This document shows, piece after piece, positions 23,719 to 32,238 of a stretch of DNA of 45,358 bases (positions within the stretch are counted from its first letter, which is position 1; every line of letters starts with the position of its first letter). The position numbers were made by a program, and so were the translations under genes. A model generated the notes under the pieces. That model did not search any database, was not told the origin of the DNA, and saw only the letters and a program-made list of their open reading frames with translations. The DNA comes from an uncultured Oscillospiraceae bacterium (GTDB lineage Bacteria > Bacillota > Clostridia > Oscillospirales > Acutalibacteraceae): assembly GCA_900552225.1 (NCBI GenBank), contig URYX01000002.1:1-45358 (forward strand). Direction: 5' to 3'.

Positions 23719-26256
23719 ATGCAACACCATCGGAAACTGCGGGGAGCCGTGCTGGTGACGGCCGCGGCGCTGCTGCTGTCCTCCTGCTCCGGCGTGTCGG
23801 TGCCGGAGCTGAAGGATACCCTGACACCGGCGCGCACCGTGGCCCTGGGGGAGGAATTCCTGCCGCTGTTCGGTGACCCGCTGGCATTTCACAACGACTG
23901 GACGCTGACGGTGGAGGAAAATCCGCTCAGCCTGACGGTGACGGACACCGCGACGGGCACCATGTGGACGACAAACCCGAACAATATCTTTGAGGACTCT
24001 CTCGCCTCGGTCGATATGGCCGATCAGATGAAGGCGCAGTTCGTGCTGGAGTATTACGACGCCAACGGCAGCAAGCACAGCATGAACAGCTTTACCGACT
24101 GCGCGGACAAGGAGCAGTATACCTTCCGCGAGATCCCGGACGGCGTGGCCATCGTGTACCGGCTGGGAGACGAGGGTGCCTCGGAGGATCAGATGATCCA
24201 GAAGATCAGCAACGCCCGCTTTGAGGAAAAGGTGCTCTCCAGGCTCTCCGACGGGGAGCGCGAGGAGATGGAGGGGTATTACCGTTACTATGAGGAGGAA
24301 GGGCTGTGGATTGTCAGCAGCCGCGGCCGCAATAACTTCGAGCGGGTGCTGGAGCTGATGGCCAAGGCCGGCTATACGGAGGACGACCTGGCCTACGATA
24401 ACACACAGAACGGCATCGCCGTCACGCGGACACAGCGGGTCTCCTTTTCGGTGACGGTGCTGTACCGCCTGACGGACGAAGGGCTGCAGGTGGAGGTACC
24501 GCTGTCCGAGCTGCAGGCCACCGAGGGCTACACCATCCATAATCTGCAGATGCTGCCGACCTTCGGTGCGCTCGACAGCAAGGCCGACGAGGAAAAGGAC
24601 GATTTCGTGCTGGTGCCGGACGGCAGCGGCGGACTCCTCAAGGCGGATTCCGCGCAAAATCCGGAAAATTACTATTCCGAGAGCATTTACGGCCGGAACC
24701 GCGTCGTGCGCTCCGGCTCCGATAAGACGCATACACAGGACATTGCGCTGCCGGTGTTCGGCCTGAGCAACGGACAGAGCGGCTTTCTGGCCAACGTATC
24801 GGAGGGCGCGGCCAACGCCCGGATCGAGGCCTACCGCAGCGGCCGGTATAACGACTATATGGCGGCCTATGCGGATTTCACCGTGTACGATATGGATTTC
24901 GTGCTGCTGTCCGGGGCCACTCTGGCCAGCGGCGTGCCCACCTTCCAGAAGGAGGCCTACCGCGGCAGCTACAGCATCGACTACCTGCTGCTGCCCCGCT
25001 GCTCCGGCTATGAGGAGATGGCCGCGGCCTACCGCAGCTACCTGAAGGCGCGGGACCTGTTCCCGACGGGCGGCACGGCGGACAGCCTGCCGTTTTACCT
25101 GGAGGCACTGTGCGGCGTGTACGGCTATAAGTCGTTTGCCGGCATCGCCTATACCGGGGTCAAGCCCGCCACCACCTTTGAGCAGCTGCAGACCATGGCC
25201 GGAGCGCTGGAGAAATCCGGCGTCCGGAATCTGCAGATCAAGGCCATCGGCTGGTTCAACGACGGCATCAAGCACAGCTATCCCTCCCGCGTCAGCGTCG
25301 AGGGGGTGCTCGGCGGAAAGAGCGGGCTGCAGGAGCTGATCGAGGCCTGCCGGAGAGACGGCATCGGCCTGTATCCGGACGTGGATCTGCTGACGACCTA
25401 CGTCGGCAAAAACGGCTTCTCCTCGACCGGAGATTCCGCCAAGACGCTGGATATCCACACGGCGGAGATCGAGGACCTGTCCTATGCCACGCTGTACGGC
25501 CGCGAAACGGCCTCGGTCAAGCCGAACAGCGCCTATGTGATTGCGGCGCGCCTGCTGCCGTCGCTGACGGACGGCTTCCTGAAGGGCTACGCCCCCTATG
25601 CGGGTGCCGGGCTTTCGCTGCGCACGGTGGGCAGCCGCCTGTACGCGGACTATACCTCCGACGCCACCTTTGACCGCGAGACCTACCGGCTGCTGGTGGA
25701 GCAGCAGCTGAAGAAGCTGCAGAACGCGGCCGACGGCCTGATGATCAACACCGGCCACCTCTACGCCGTACCGTATGCACGGCATGTGGTCAACCTTCCG
25801 CTGTCGGGCAGCTGGCTGCTGTGCGTGGACGAAACGGTGCCGTTTTACGAGATGGTGTTCCGCGACGCGGTCAACCTCGGCAGCGAGGCGCTGAACCTCT
25901 CGGATGACTGGGAGGAGAGCCTGCTCCGCTGCGCCGACTTCGGCGTGGCCCCGCTGTTCCAGCTCTGCTATGCGGACAGCGCCGTCCTCAACGATACCGA
26001 GCTGTACTCCAACTACGCCGCCGGCTTTGCCGGATGGGAGGAGAACGCCGCGGAGGCCTATCGGAGGCTGGCGGCCGTGCTGGATGAGGTGCAGGGCCAG
26101 CCGATGCTCTCCCGCCGCACGGTTGCGGAGGATACGGTGTGCGTGACCTATCAGAACGGCACCCGCATCTATGTCAACTATGCCGACCGGGATGTGACGG
26201 TGGACGGCCTGACCGTCCCCGCCCGGAGCTTTGTGAGAGGAGGAACGCCGCAATGA
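23719..26256 (+). CDS. DUF5696-type surface lipoprotein (glycoside-hydrolase-like barrel)
   Basis: An 845-residue lipoprotein with lipobox LSSC (Cys23). ATG 23719 is preferred over ATG 23710 because AGGGAGG lies 9 bp ahead of it and directly abuts the earlier one. An N-terminal beta-rich domain (about 50-460, with 'DFVLVPDGSGGLLKAD') is followed by a probable TIM-barrel ('NLQIKAIGWFNDGIKHSYPS', 'RRDGIGLYPDVDLLTTYVGK'). The layout and neighbours, Yip1-like gene before and permeases after, match my recollection of DUF5696 proteins in Paenibacillus sugar-transport clusters. D and E residues in the barrel could act as a glycosidase, but none is established. Its stop overlaps the next start (ATGA). 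Confidence 0.7.
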   Translation: MQHHRKLRGAVLVTAAALLLSSCSGVSVPELKDTLTPARTVALGEEFLPLFGDPLAFHNDWTLTVEENPLSLTVTDTATGTMWTTNPNNIFEDSLASVDMADQMKAQFVLEYYDANGSKHSMNSFTDCADKEQYTFREIPDGVAIVYRLGDEGASEDQMIQKISNARFEEKVLSRLSDGEREEMEGYYRYYEEEGLWIVSSRGRNNFERVLELMAKAGYTEDDLAYDNTQNGIAVTRTQRVSFSVTVLYRLTDEGLQVEVPLSELQATEGYTIHNLQMLPTFGALDSKADEEKDDFVLVPDGSGGLLKADSAQNPENYYSESIYGRNRVVRSGSDKTHTQDIALPVFGLSNGQSGFLANVSEGAANARIEAYRSGRYNDYMAAYADFTVYDMDFVLLSGATLASGVPTFQKEAYRGSYSIDYLLLPRCSGYEEMAAAYRSYLKARDLFPTGGTADSLPFYLEALCGVYGYKSFAGIAYTGVKPATTFEQLQTMAGALEKSGVRNLQIKAIGWFNDGIKHSYPSRVSVEGVLGGKSGLQELIEACRRDGIGLYPDVDLLTTYVGKNGFSSTGDSAKTLDIHTAEIEDLSYATLYGRETASVKPNSAYVIAARLLPSLTDGFLKGYAPYAGAGLSLRTVGSRLYADYTSDATFDRETYRLLVEQQLKKLQNAADGLMINTGHLYAVPYARHVVNLPLSGSWLLCVDETVPFYEMVFRDAVNLGSEALNLSDDWEESLLRCADFGVAPLFQLCYADSAVLNDTELYSNYAAGFAGWEENAAEAYRRLAAVLDEVQGQPMLSRRTVAEDTVCVTYQNGTRIYVNYADRDVTVDGLTVPARSFVRGGTPQ

Positions 26257-27161
26257 AAAACAAGCCGATGACGATCAAAACCCGCAAGGCCGTGCACGGG
26301 CTGCTGTTTATTGCACCGTGGCTTGTCGGGTTGGTCTGCTTCTTCCTGATTCCCCTCTGCAAGACAATTGTCTACTCCTTCGGAGAGGTCGAATTCGATG
26401 CCTCCGGCTATTATTTTTCCTTTCAGGGACTGGATAACTACCGGGAAATGCTGTTTCGGGATGTGGACTACCTGCCCGCCCTGTGGGACGCCCTGACGGA
26501 CCTGGTGACCAAGGTACCGATCATCCTGGTGTTCAGCTTTTTCGTGGCGCTGCTGCTCAAGCCGAAATTTGTGGGCAACGGATTGGCCAAGGCGGTGTTT
26601 TTCCTGCCGGTGATCATGTCGTCGGGTGCCTTCCTGACGATGCAGAGCAGCTTTTCGAGCGTGAACTCCTCGGTGGAGTCCTCCATCGCCCAGGCCGGGC
26701 AGACCATGACCATGCTGTCCAGCGCCAATCTGGAAAACTACCTGATCCAGATGGGCCTGTCGGAGAAAATGATTTCCTATATCACCGGGCCGATCGACGG
26801 TATCTACTCGGTCATCACCGTGTCCGGCATCCAGATTTTCATCTTCCTGGCCGGCCTGAACGCCATCTCGCCCTCCCTGTACGAATCTTGCTATATCGAG
26901 GGCGGCGGACGCTGGGAGACCTTCTGGAAGATTACGTTCCCGATGATGATGCCGATGGTGCTCGTCAACGTGATCTATTCCATTGTCAACACCTTCGTAT
27001 CCGAATCCAACCAGGTGATGCAGTATGCCTACCGGTTCGCCTTCACCAACTTCAAGTTCGGCCTGTCCAGCGCCATGACGCTGCTGTATCTGCTGCTGGT
27101 GACGGTCATCATGGGCCTGGTGTCCTGGGGCATCAGCCGCCGGATCTTCTATTATACCTGA
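26253..27161 (+). CDS. CUT1 sugar ABC transporter permease 3 (second pair, MalF-like)
   Basis: A 302-residue permease with 'GLLFIAPWLVGLVCFFLIPL' as first helix and an EAA-type loop 'SLYESCYIEGGGRWETFWKI', where the usual E-A-A is altered to E-S-C. Start ATG 26253 overlaps the DUF5696 stop and follows AGGAGG. A long extracytoplasmic insert (about residues 128-175, 'SSFSSVNSSVESSIAQ') is larger than in typical MalF. With the next gene it forms a second channel, separate from 19712/20650. The duplicate suggests two substrates or two forms of the importer. Confidence 0.88.
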   Translation: MKNKPMTIKTRKAVHGLLFIAPWLVGLVCFFLIPLCKTIVYSFGEVEFDASGYYFSFQGLDNYREMLFRDVDYLPALWDALTDLVTKVPIILVFSFFVALLLKPKFVGNGLAKAVFFLPVIMSSGAFLTMQSSFSSVNSSVESSIAQAGQTMTMLSSANLENYLIQMGLSEKMISYITGPIDGIYSVITVSGIQIFIFLAGLNAISPSLYESCYIEGGGRWETFWKITFPMMMPMVLVNVIYSIVNTFVSESNQVMQYAYRFAFTNFKFGLSSAMTLLYLLLVTVIMGLVSWGISRRIFYYT

Positions 27162-27177
27162 CGGGGAGGGAGTCGCT

Positions 27178-28182
27178 GTGAATACGCTGAATGCCAACCG
27201 CCTGCAGTCCGTGTGGAACGGGCGGCCGGCGCTGAAGGCCCGTAAGCTCTCGGGGCGGATCGTGTTTTCGCTGATCCGGCTGGTCTTTCTGCTGGGCTTT
27301 GCCTTTATCATCCTGTACCCGGTCATCACGATGCTGTCCAAGGCCTTTATGCTGCAGGTCGATCTGTACGATAACTCCGTGCTGTGGGTGCCGCGGCATT
27401 TTACGCTGGCCAACGTCCGCTATGCCGCACAGGAGATGGATTACCTCCGGGCGCTCCCCGTCACGGTGCTGTTCTGCACCACGGTGACGGCGGTGCAGGT
27501 GTTTATCTGCATGCTGACCGGCTACGGCTTTGCCCGCTACGATTTTCCGCTGAAGCGGCTGCTGTTCGCGCTGGCGGTGCTGACCATCGTCATCCCGCCG
27601 CAGTCGCTGATGATCCCGCAGTATTTCAATTTCCACTATTTTGACATATTCGGCCTCGGCCGCCTGCTGACCGGCTCGTCGCTGGACCTCACCAACAGCT
27701 ACTGGCCGTATTACATCCTGGCGGTGACGGGACAGGGGCTGCGCAACGGCCTGTTTGTGTTTCTGTTCCGACAGGGCTTCCGCGGCATGCCGCGGGAGAC
27801 GGAGGAGGCCGCGATGGTGGACGGCCTGAGCGATTTCGGCATCTTTGCGAAGATCATGCTCCCGAACGCGCAGACGCTGCTGCTGACCGTGTTTCTGTTC
27901 AGCTTTGTGTGGCAGTGGAACGACACCTTCTACGCGAACCTGTTTGTCCCCACGGGCGACCTGCTGGCCAGCCGCTATACCATCTACGAATACGGCCTCA
28001 GAACGCTCAGCGGCACGGAGAGCGTGGTGGGGAACGTGGTGTTCAATATGGGCGATTCGCGGGTGCTCCTGCTGCTCAAAAACGGCGGCGTGTTCCTGCT
28101 GATGGCCCCGCTGATCGTGCTGTATACCGTGCTGCAGCGGTTCTTTGTGGAGGGAATTGACCGGACGGGTCTGGTCGGATAA
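27178..28182 (+). CDS. CUT1 sugar ABC transporter permease 4 (second pair, MalG-like)
   Basis: A 334-residue permease starting at GTG 27178 with GGGAGG upstream. It has a first helix 'LIRLVFLLGFAFIILYPVIT', an intact EAA loop 'ETEEAAMVDGLSDFGIFAKI' and a longer C-terminus than the first-pair MalG-like protein ('LQRFFVEGIDRTGLVG'). It closes the transport block; the GH38 homologue starts 16 bp later, so transport and degradation genes are likely one transcript. Confidence 0.88.
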   Translation: MNTLNANRLQSVWNGRPALKARKLSGRIVFSLIRLVFLLGFAFIILYPVITMLSKAFMLQVDLYDNSVLWVPRHFTLANVRYAAQEMDYLRALPVTVLFCTTVTAVQVFICMLTGYGFARYDFPLKRLLFALAVLTIVIPPQSLMIPQYFNFHYFDIFGLGRLLTGSSLDLTNSYWPYYILAVTGQGLRNGLFVFLFRQGFRGMPRETEEAAMVDGLSDFGIFAKIMLPNAQTLLLTVFLFSFVWQWNDTFYANLFVPTGDLLASRYTIYEYGLRTLSGTESVVGNVVFNMGDSRVLLLLKNGGVFLLMAPLIVLYTVLQRFFVEGIDRTGLVG

Positions 28183-28197
28183 AAAGGAGAAAACGTT

Positions 28198-31047
28198 ATG
28201 TACAATATGCACCTGATCATCAACACGCACTGGGACAGAGAGTACCGCTGGTCGTTTTCGGAGACGCAGAGCCGTCTGGCCGAGGCGGTGGACGATCTGA
28301 TCGACATCATGGAAAAGGACGAGGCCTTCGCCTATTTCCATACCGACAGTCAGGTTTCCATGCTGGATGACTATCTGGACATCCGTCCCGAGCGGGAGGC
28401 CGAGGTCAAAAAGCTGGTGGCGGAGGGCCGGATCCTGACCGGTCCGTGGTATACGCTGCCGGCGGAATTCCTGGTCAGCGGCGAGGCGCTGACGCGCAAC
28501 CTCCTGATGGGGCATAAGCTGGCGCGCCGGCTCGGCAAGGTCATGAAGGCCGGCTACAACATCTTCAGCTGGGGCCAGGTGTCTCAGCTGCCGCAGCTGT
28601 ACCACCAGTTCGGGATGGATGCCATCATCTTCTACCGCGGCGTGGACCAGTCCCGCCTGAAAAAGCTGGAATTCAAGTGGAAGGCAGCCGACGGCACCGA
28701 GGTGCTCGGCCTGACCTTCGGCGCCTACCATCGCCTGAACTTCTGGCGCTATGTCTACCTGCCGTATATTCTGGGCGGCGACAGCGTCGGGGGAGACAAC
28801 CATAAGATCAGCCGCAGCAACCTGGGAGATGCCCACCTGGTGCACGTCTGCGATGACGAGCTGGATATGGTCAACCATACGGTGTATAACCAGCCGTGCG
28901 TCCGCGACATCGACGCCGCCATGAAGGGGCTGTATCAGCTGCTCGATACCGTCAAGGATAAGAGCTCGGTGGAGGACCTGCTGTTTCTGCAGGGCTTCGA
29001 CCAGGAAAATCCCGATCCCGTGGTGACCGAGCTGCTGCGCGAGCTGAACCGGCGGATCGACTTCGGCAGCATCCATGTGTCCAGCATGGAGGAGTACGTG
29101 GCTGCCGTCGAGCGGAAGCTGAAGGAAAACGGCGTGTGGAATACCATGCCGACGCTGGAGGGCGAAATGCTCGAGGTGGAGCGCGTCGGGGACGCGTTCG
29201 GCCCGCTGTACAACGGCGTATTTTCGGCGCGGATGCCCGTCAAGCTGCAGAACTCCGCCTGCGAGGCGCTGCTGAGCGGCTGGGCGGAGCCGATGGCGGC
29301 CTGGGCCGCCCTGGCGGGGCTTCCCTATCCGGCGGTCATGATGGAGCGTGCCTGGAAGGAGCTTCTGAAAAATCAGCAGCATGACGGAATCGGCGGCTGC
29401 CATGTCGATCGCGTCAGCGAGACGATGCATGAGCGCTTCGCCATGGTGCGGGACATCGGGGAGACGGTGGTCAAGCAGTCGCTGTGCACGGTCACCGGCC
29501 GCATCGACCTGTCCCACCTGTCCGACCGCGAGATCGGCGTGGTGCTGTGGAACCCCTCCGCCCATCCCCGCCGCGAGAGTGCCGAGTTTCTGGTGGACGT
29601 CCCGAATGACTGGGGCGTGCGCTGGAGCGGCAACTCCCGCCGCGACTTCCATCTGGAGGTGACGGCGGCCGACGGAACGCCGCTGGCCTGCCAGGTGCTG
29701 TCGCTCGAGGATGACACCGTATACGGGTATCTGAAGTTCGGCAACGTGATCGGCTTTGAGACGACCCGCTGCCGGGTCGTGCTGGAGGCGGTGGAGCTTC
29801 CCGCCAACGGCTATACCACCGTGACCGTGCGTCCGCTGCCGCTGAAGCAGGCGGACAAGGGCGGCATTGCCGCCGAGCCGAACGTGCTGGAGAACGCGTT
29901 CCTCCGCGCCGAGATCCGGGAAAACGGAACCATCACCCTGACCGACAAGCGCACCGGCCGCGTCTATGACCGGCTGCATTACTTCGAGGACTGCTCCGAT
30001 AAGGGCGGCCCGCTGCGCTTTGACCCCGCCCACGACAAGGGCCTGACCACCACCCTGTCCCAGCACCCGTCGATCGAGCTGGTGCACGGCGGCGAGCTGG
30101 AGGCCACCTACCGCATCCGCTATGCCTGGGAGCTGCCCGCCCGTATCGCCACGGATCTGCAGATTCACGTGCCGCATGGCAGCGAGTGGGTGACGCAGGG
30201 TATGCTGCACCGCTCGGCCGAGACGGCGGTGCTGCCGATCACGACCGAGGTGACGCTGCGCCGGGACGAGACGTCCCTGCGCTTCCGCACCGTGGTGGAC
30301 AACACGGTGCGCGACCATCGGCTGCGGCTGCTGTTCGACACCGGCTTTGCCGGGGCCGACACGGACTATGCGGACGCCCCCTATGACGTGGTGTCCCGCG
30401 CCGTGCCCGTGCCGGATTCCACCGGCTGGTATGAGGAGGCCGCGCGGACGTGGCCGACCAAGATGCTGGTGGCCGTGTCCGACGGACAGGCGACGCTGTC
30501 GCTGCTGCACCGCGGCCTGTCGGAATACGAGGTGACGGACAACCGGCTGCGCAGTATCGCGGTCACCCTGCTGCGCTGCTTCTCGACGGCCGGTAACCCG
30601 ACCGAGACCTTCCGCTATCAGGAGCTGGCCGAGTGCCAGGGACGCCAGGAATTCCGCTACGCACTGGATGTGGCGGACGGCGCACTGAGTCCGGCGGAGC
30701 TGTGGCAGCGCGCCAACGACTTCAACCTGCCGCTGCATGCGGTACAGACCTCCCGCCATGCGGGAGACTGGGCCCCGGAGCATTCCTTCCTGCGGGTGTC
30801 GGATGACAGCTTTGCCGTGACGGCATTCAAGCGGGCCGAGGACGGCGACGGCTATGTGTTCCGCGGCTTCCTGCTGGCGCCGGAATCCCGCACGGTGACG
30901 GTGCACTGCGGGTTTGACGTGGCCTCGGCCGCGCAGGTGACGCTGGAGGAGTGTGAGCTGCATCCGCTGACGGCGGAGGGCGACGGCTTCACCTTTACGG
31001 CCCACCCGAAGGAAATCGTAAGCGTCCGGCTGCGTACCGGACGGTAA
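28198..31047 (+). CDS. GH38 alpha-mannosidase homologue lacking the catalytic nucleophile
   Basis: A 949-residue cytoplasmic protein. The N-terminus 'IINTHWDREYRW' carries the GH38 zinc ligands H11 and D13; 'QQHDGIGGC' (H395, D396) provides another. The rest aligns with E. coli MngB through the catalytic, middle and beta-rich C-terminal domains. In MngB the nucleophile and zinc ligand Asp lies in 'GYLPDSFG'; the aligned segment here is 'GYNIFSWG', putting Phe123 at that position. The family's 'NGHDQ' is also changed, to 'QGFDQ'. If the alignment holds, normal mannosidase activity is unlikely; the protein may bind sugars, use another residue or act on another linkage. There is no signal peptide. 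The start follows AAAGGAG. Confidence 0.85.
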   Translation: MYNMHLIINTHWDREYRWSFSETQSRLAEAVDDLIDIMEKDEAFAYFHTDSQVSMLDDYLDIRPEREAEVKKLVAEGRILTGPWYTLPAEFLVSGEALTRNLLMGHKLARRLGKVMKAGYNIFSWGQVSQLPQLYHQFGMDAIIFYRGVDQSRLKKLEFKWKAADGTEVLGLTFGAYHRLNFWRYVYLPYILGGDSVGGDNHKISRSNLGDAHLVHVCDDELDMVNHTVYNQPCVRDIDAAMKGLYQLLDTVKDKSSVEDLLFLQGFDQENPDPVVTELLRELNRRIDFGSIHVSSMEEYVAAVERKLKENGVWNTMPTLEGEMLEVERVGDAFGPLYNGVFSARMPVKLQNSACEALLSGWAEPMAAWAALAGLPYPAVMMERAWKELLKNQQHDGIGGCHVDRVSETMHERFAMVRDIGETVVKQSLCTVTGRIDLSHLSDREIGVVLWNPSAHPRRESAEFLVDVPNDWGVRWSGNSRRDFHLEVTAADGTPLACQVLSLEDDTVYGYLKFGNVIGFETTRCRVVLEAVELPANGYTTVTVRPLPLKQADKGGIAAEPNVLENAFLRAEIRENGTITLTDKRTGRVYDRLHYFEDCSDKGGPLRFDPAHDKGLTTTLSQHPSIELVHGGELEATYRIRYAWELPARIATDLQIHVPHGSEWVTQGMLHRSAETAVLPITTEVTLRRDETSLRFRTVVDNTVRDHRLRLLFDTGFAGADTDYADAPYDVVSRAVPVPDSTGWYEEAARTWPTKMLVAVSDGQATLSLLHRGLSEYEVTDNRLRSIAVTLLRCFSTAGNPTETFRYQELAECQGRQEFRYALDVADGALSPAELWQRANDFNLPLHAVQTSRHAGDWAPEHSFLRVSDDSFAVTAFKRAEDGDGYVFRGFLLAPESRTVTVHCGFDVASAAQVTLEECELHPLTAEGDGFTFTAHPKEIVSVRLRTGR

Positions 31048-31086
31048 CTACAGAAAACAGCGAAAGCGGAGAGAGGACGGAGAACG

Positions 31087-32223
31087 ATGATCGTAAACAG
31101 ACCGCCGATGGGATGGAACACCTGGAATACCTACGGACCGCATATTGACGAGGCCATGATCCGCGAAAGCGCGGACGCCATGGTGGACCGCGGCTTTCTG
31201 CAGGCCGGCTACCGCTATCTGGTCATTGACGATTCCTGGCAGGAGAAGCAGCGCGACCCGGAGACCGGCCGTATTCTGGCCAACCGGGAGCGCTTTCCCC
31301 ACGGCATGCGGGCCATGGCGGACTACGTGCACGGAAAGGGCCTGAAATTCGGGCTGTATTCCTGCTGCGGGGTGCGCACCTGTGCGGACTACCCGGGCAG
31401 CTACGACTATGAATTCCTGGACGCGCAGACCTTTGCGGAGCTCGGGTGCGACTATCTGAAATACGATGCCTGCTTCCGGCCGGATACGGTCAACGCGGAG
31501 ATTCTGTACCGCCGGATGGGTCTGGCGCTGAAGGCGACCGGCCGCGACATCGTCTATTCCGCCTGCAACTGGGGCGAATACGAGTCGTGGAACTGGATGC
31601 GCTCCACCGGAGCGCACCTGTACCGCTCCACGGGGGACATCTTCGACAACTACGAATCCTTCAAGGGAATCGCCACGAGCCAGATTCCGCACCTGGCCTG
31701 CTCGGCCCCGAACTGCTTCAACGACCTGGATATGCTGACGGTCGGCATGTACGGCAAGGGCTCGGTGGGCACGGGCGGCTGCAACGACGCGGAATACCGC
31801 ACACAGTTTGCGCTGTGGTGTATGTTCAGCTCGCCTCTGATGCTCGGCTGCGACGTGCGTAGCGTCTCGGAGGAGGCGTGCCGGCTGCTGACCAACCCCC
31901 ACCTGATCCGTATCGATCAGGACGAGGAGGCGCGCCCGCCGATCGTGCTGAAGCACCCGTGGTTTGAGGACCGCAAGATCTTCGTGAAGCATCTGTCCGA
32001 TGGGGAGTATGCCTTCGCCTTTACGAATTTTTCGGATAACGCGGGGGATATTCACCTGTATTTTGAGAACGTGGGCCTGCCCGCACACAGCGGCTACGGC
32101 TTTGAGATGACGGACGCGATGACCGGTGAGTCCATCGGTGTCCAGAGGGTCTATATGAATCCGACCGTGGATAAGCACGATACCCGGGTATTCCTGGCAA
32201 AGCTGGTGCGTGTCGGAGCCTGA
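31087..32223 (+). CDS. GH27-type alpha-galactosidase
   Basis: A 378-residue glycoside hydrolase of family 27/clan D. 'PPMGWNTWNTYG' is the family's N-terminal signature and 'LVIDDSWQ' the second barrel strand. 'DYLKYDAC' holds the nucleophile Asp127, and 'RSTGDIFDNY' holds the acid/base Asp184. 'CFNDLDMLTVG' and 'FALWCMFSSPLMLGCD' are further signatures. The C-terminal beta-domain is short. GH27 enzymes remove alpha-galactose, and some members remove beta-L-arabinopyranose. No signal peptide is seen, so it works on imported sugar. It starts 40 bp after the GH38 homologue, with GGACGGAG ahead of the ATG. Confidence 0.9.
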   Translation: MIVNRPPMGWNTWNTYGPHIDEAMIRESADAMVDRGFLQAGYRYLVIDDSWQEKQRDPETGRILANRERFPHGMRAMADYVHGKGLKFGLYSCCGVRTCADYPGSYDYEFLDAQTFAELGCDYLKYDACFRPDTVNAEILYRRMGLALKATGRDIVYSACNWGEYESWNWMRSTGAHLYRSTGDIFDNYESFKGIATSQIPHLACSAPNCFNDLDMLTVGMYGKGSVGTGGCNDAEYRTQFALWCMFSSPLMLGCDVRSVSEEACRLLTNPHLIRIDQDEEARPPIVLKHPWFEDRKIFVKHLSDGEYAFAFTNFSDNAGDIHLYFENVGLPAHSGYGFEMTDAMTGESIGVQRVYMNPTVDKHDTRVFLAKLVRVGA

Positions 32224-32238
32224 CGGGAGAGCAGAAGC

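Noticed and set aside
27133..31005. Minus-strand open frame of 1290 aa opposite the GH38 homologue
   Set aside because: The + strand protein aligns with GH38; the opposite frame has low-complexity His/Arg/Gln composition and no family features.
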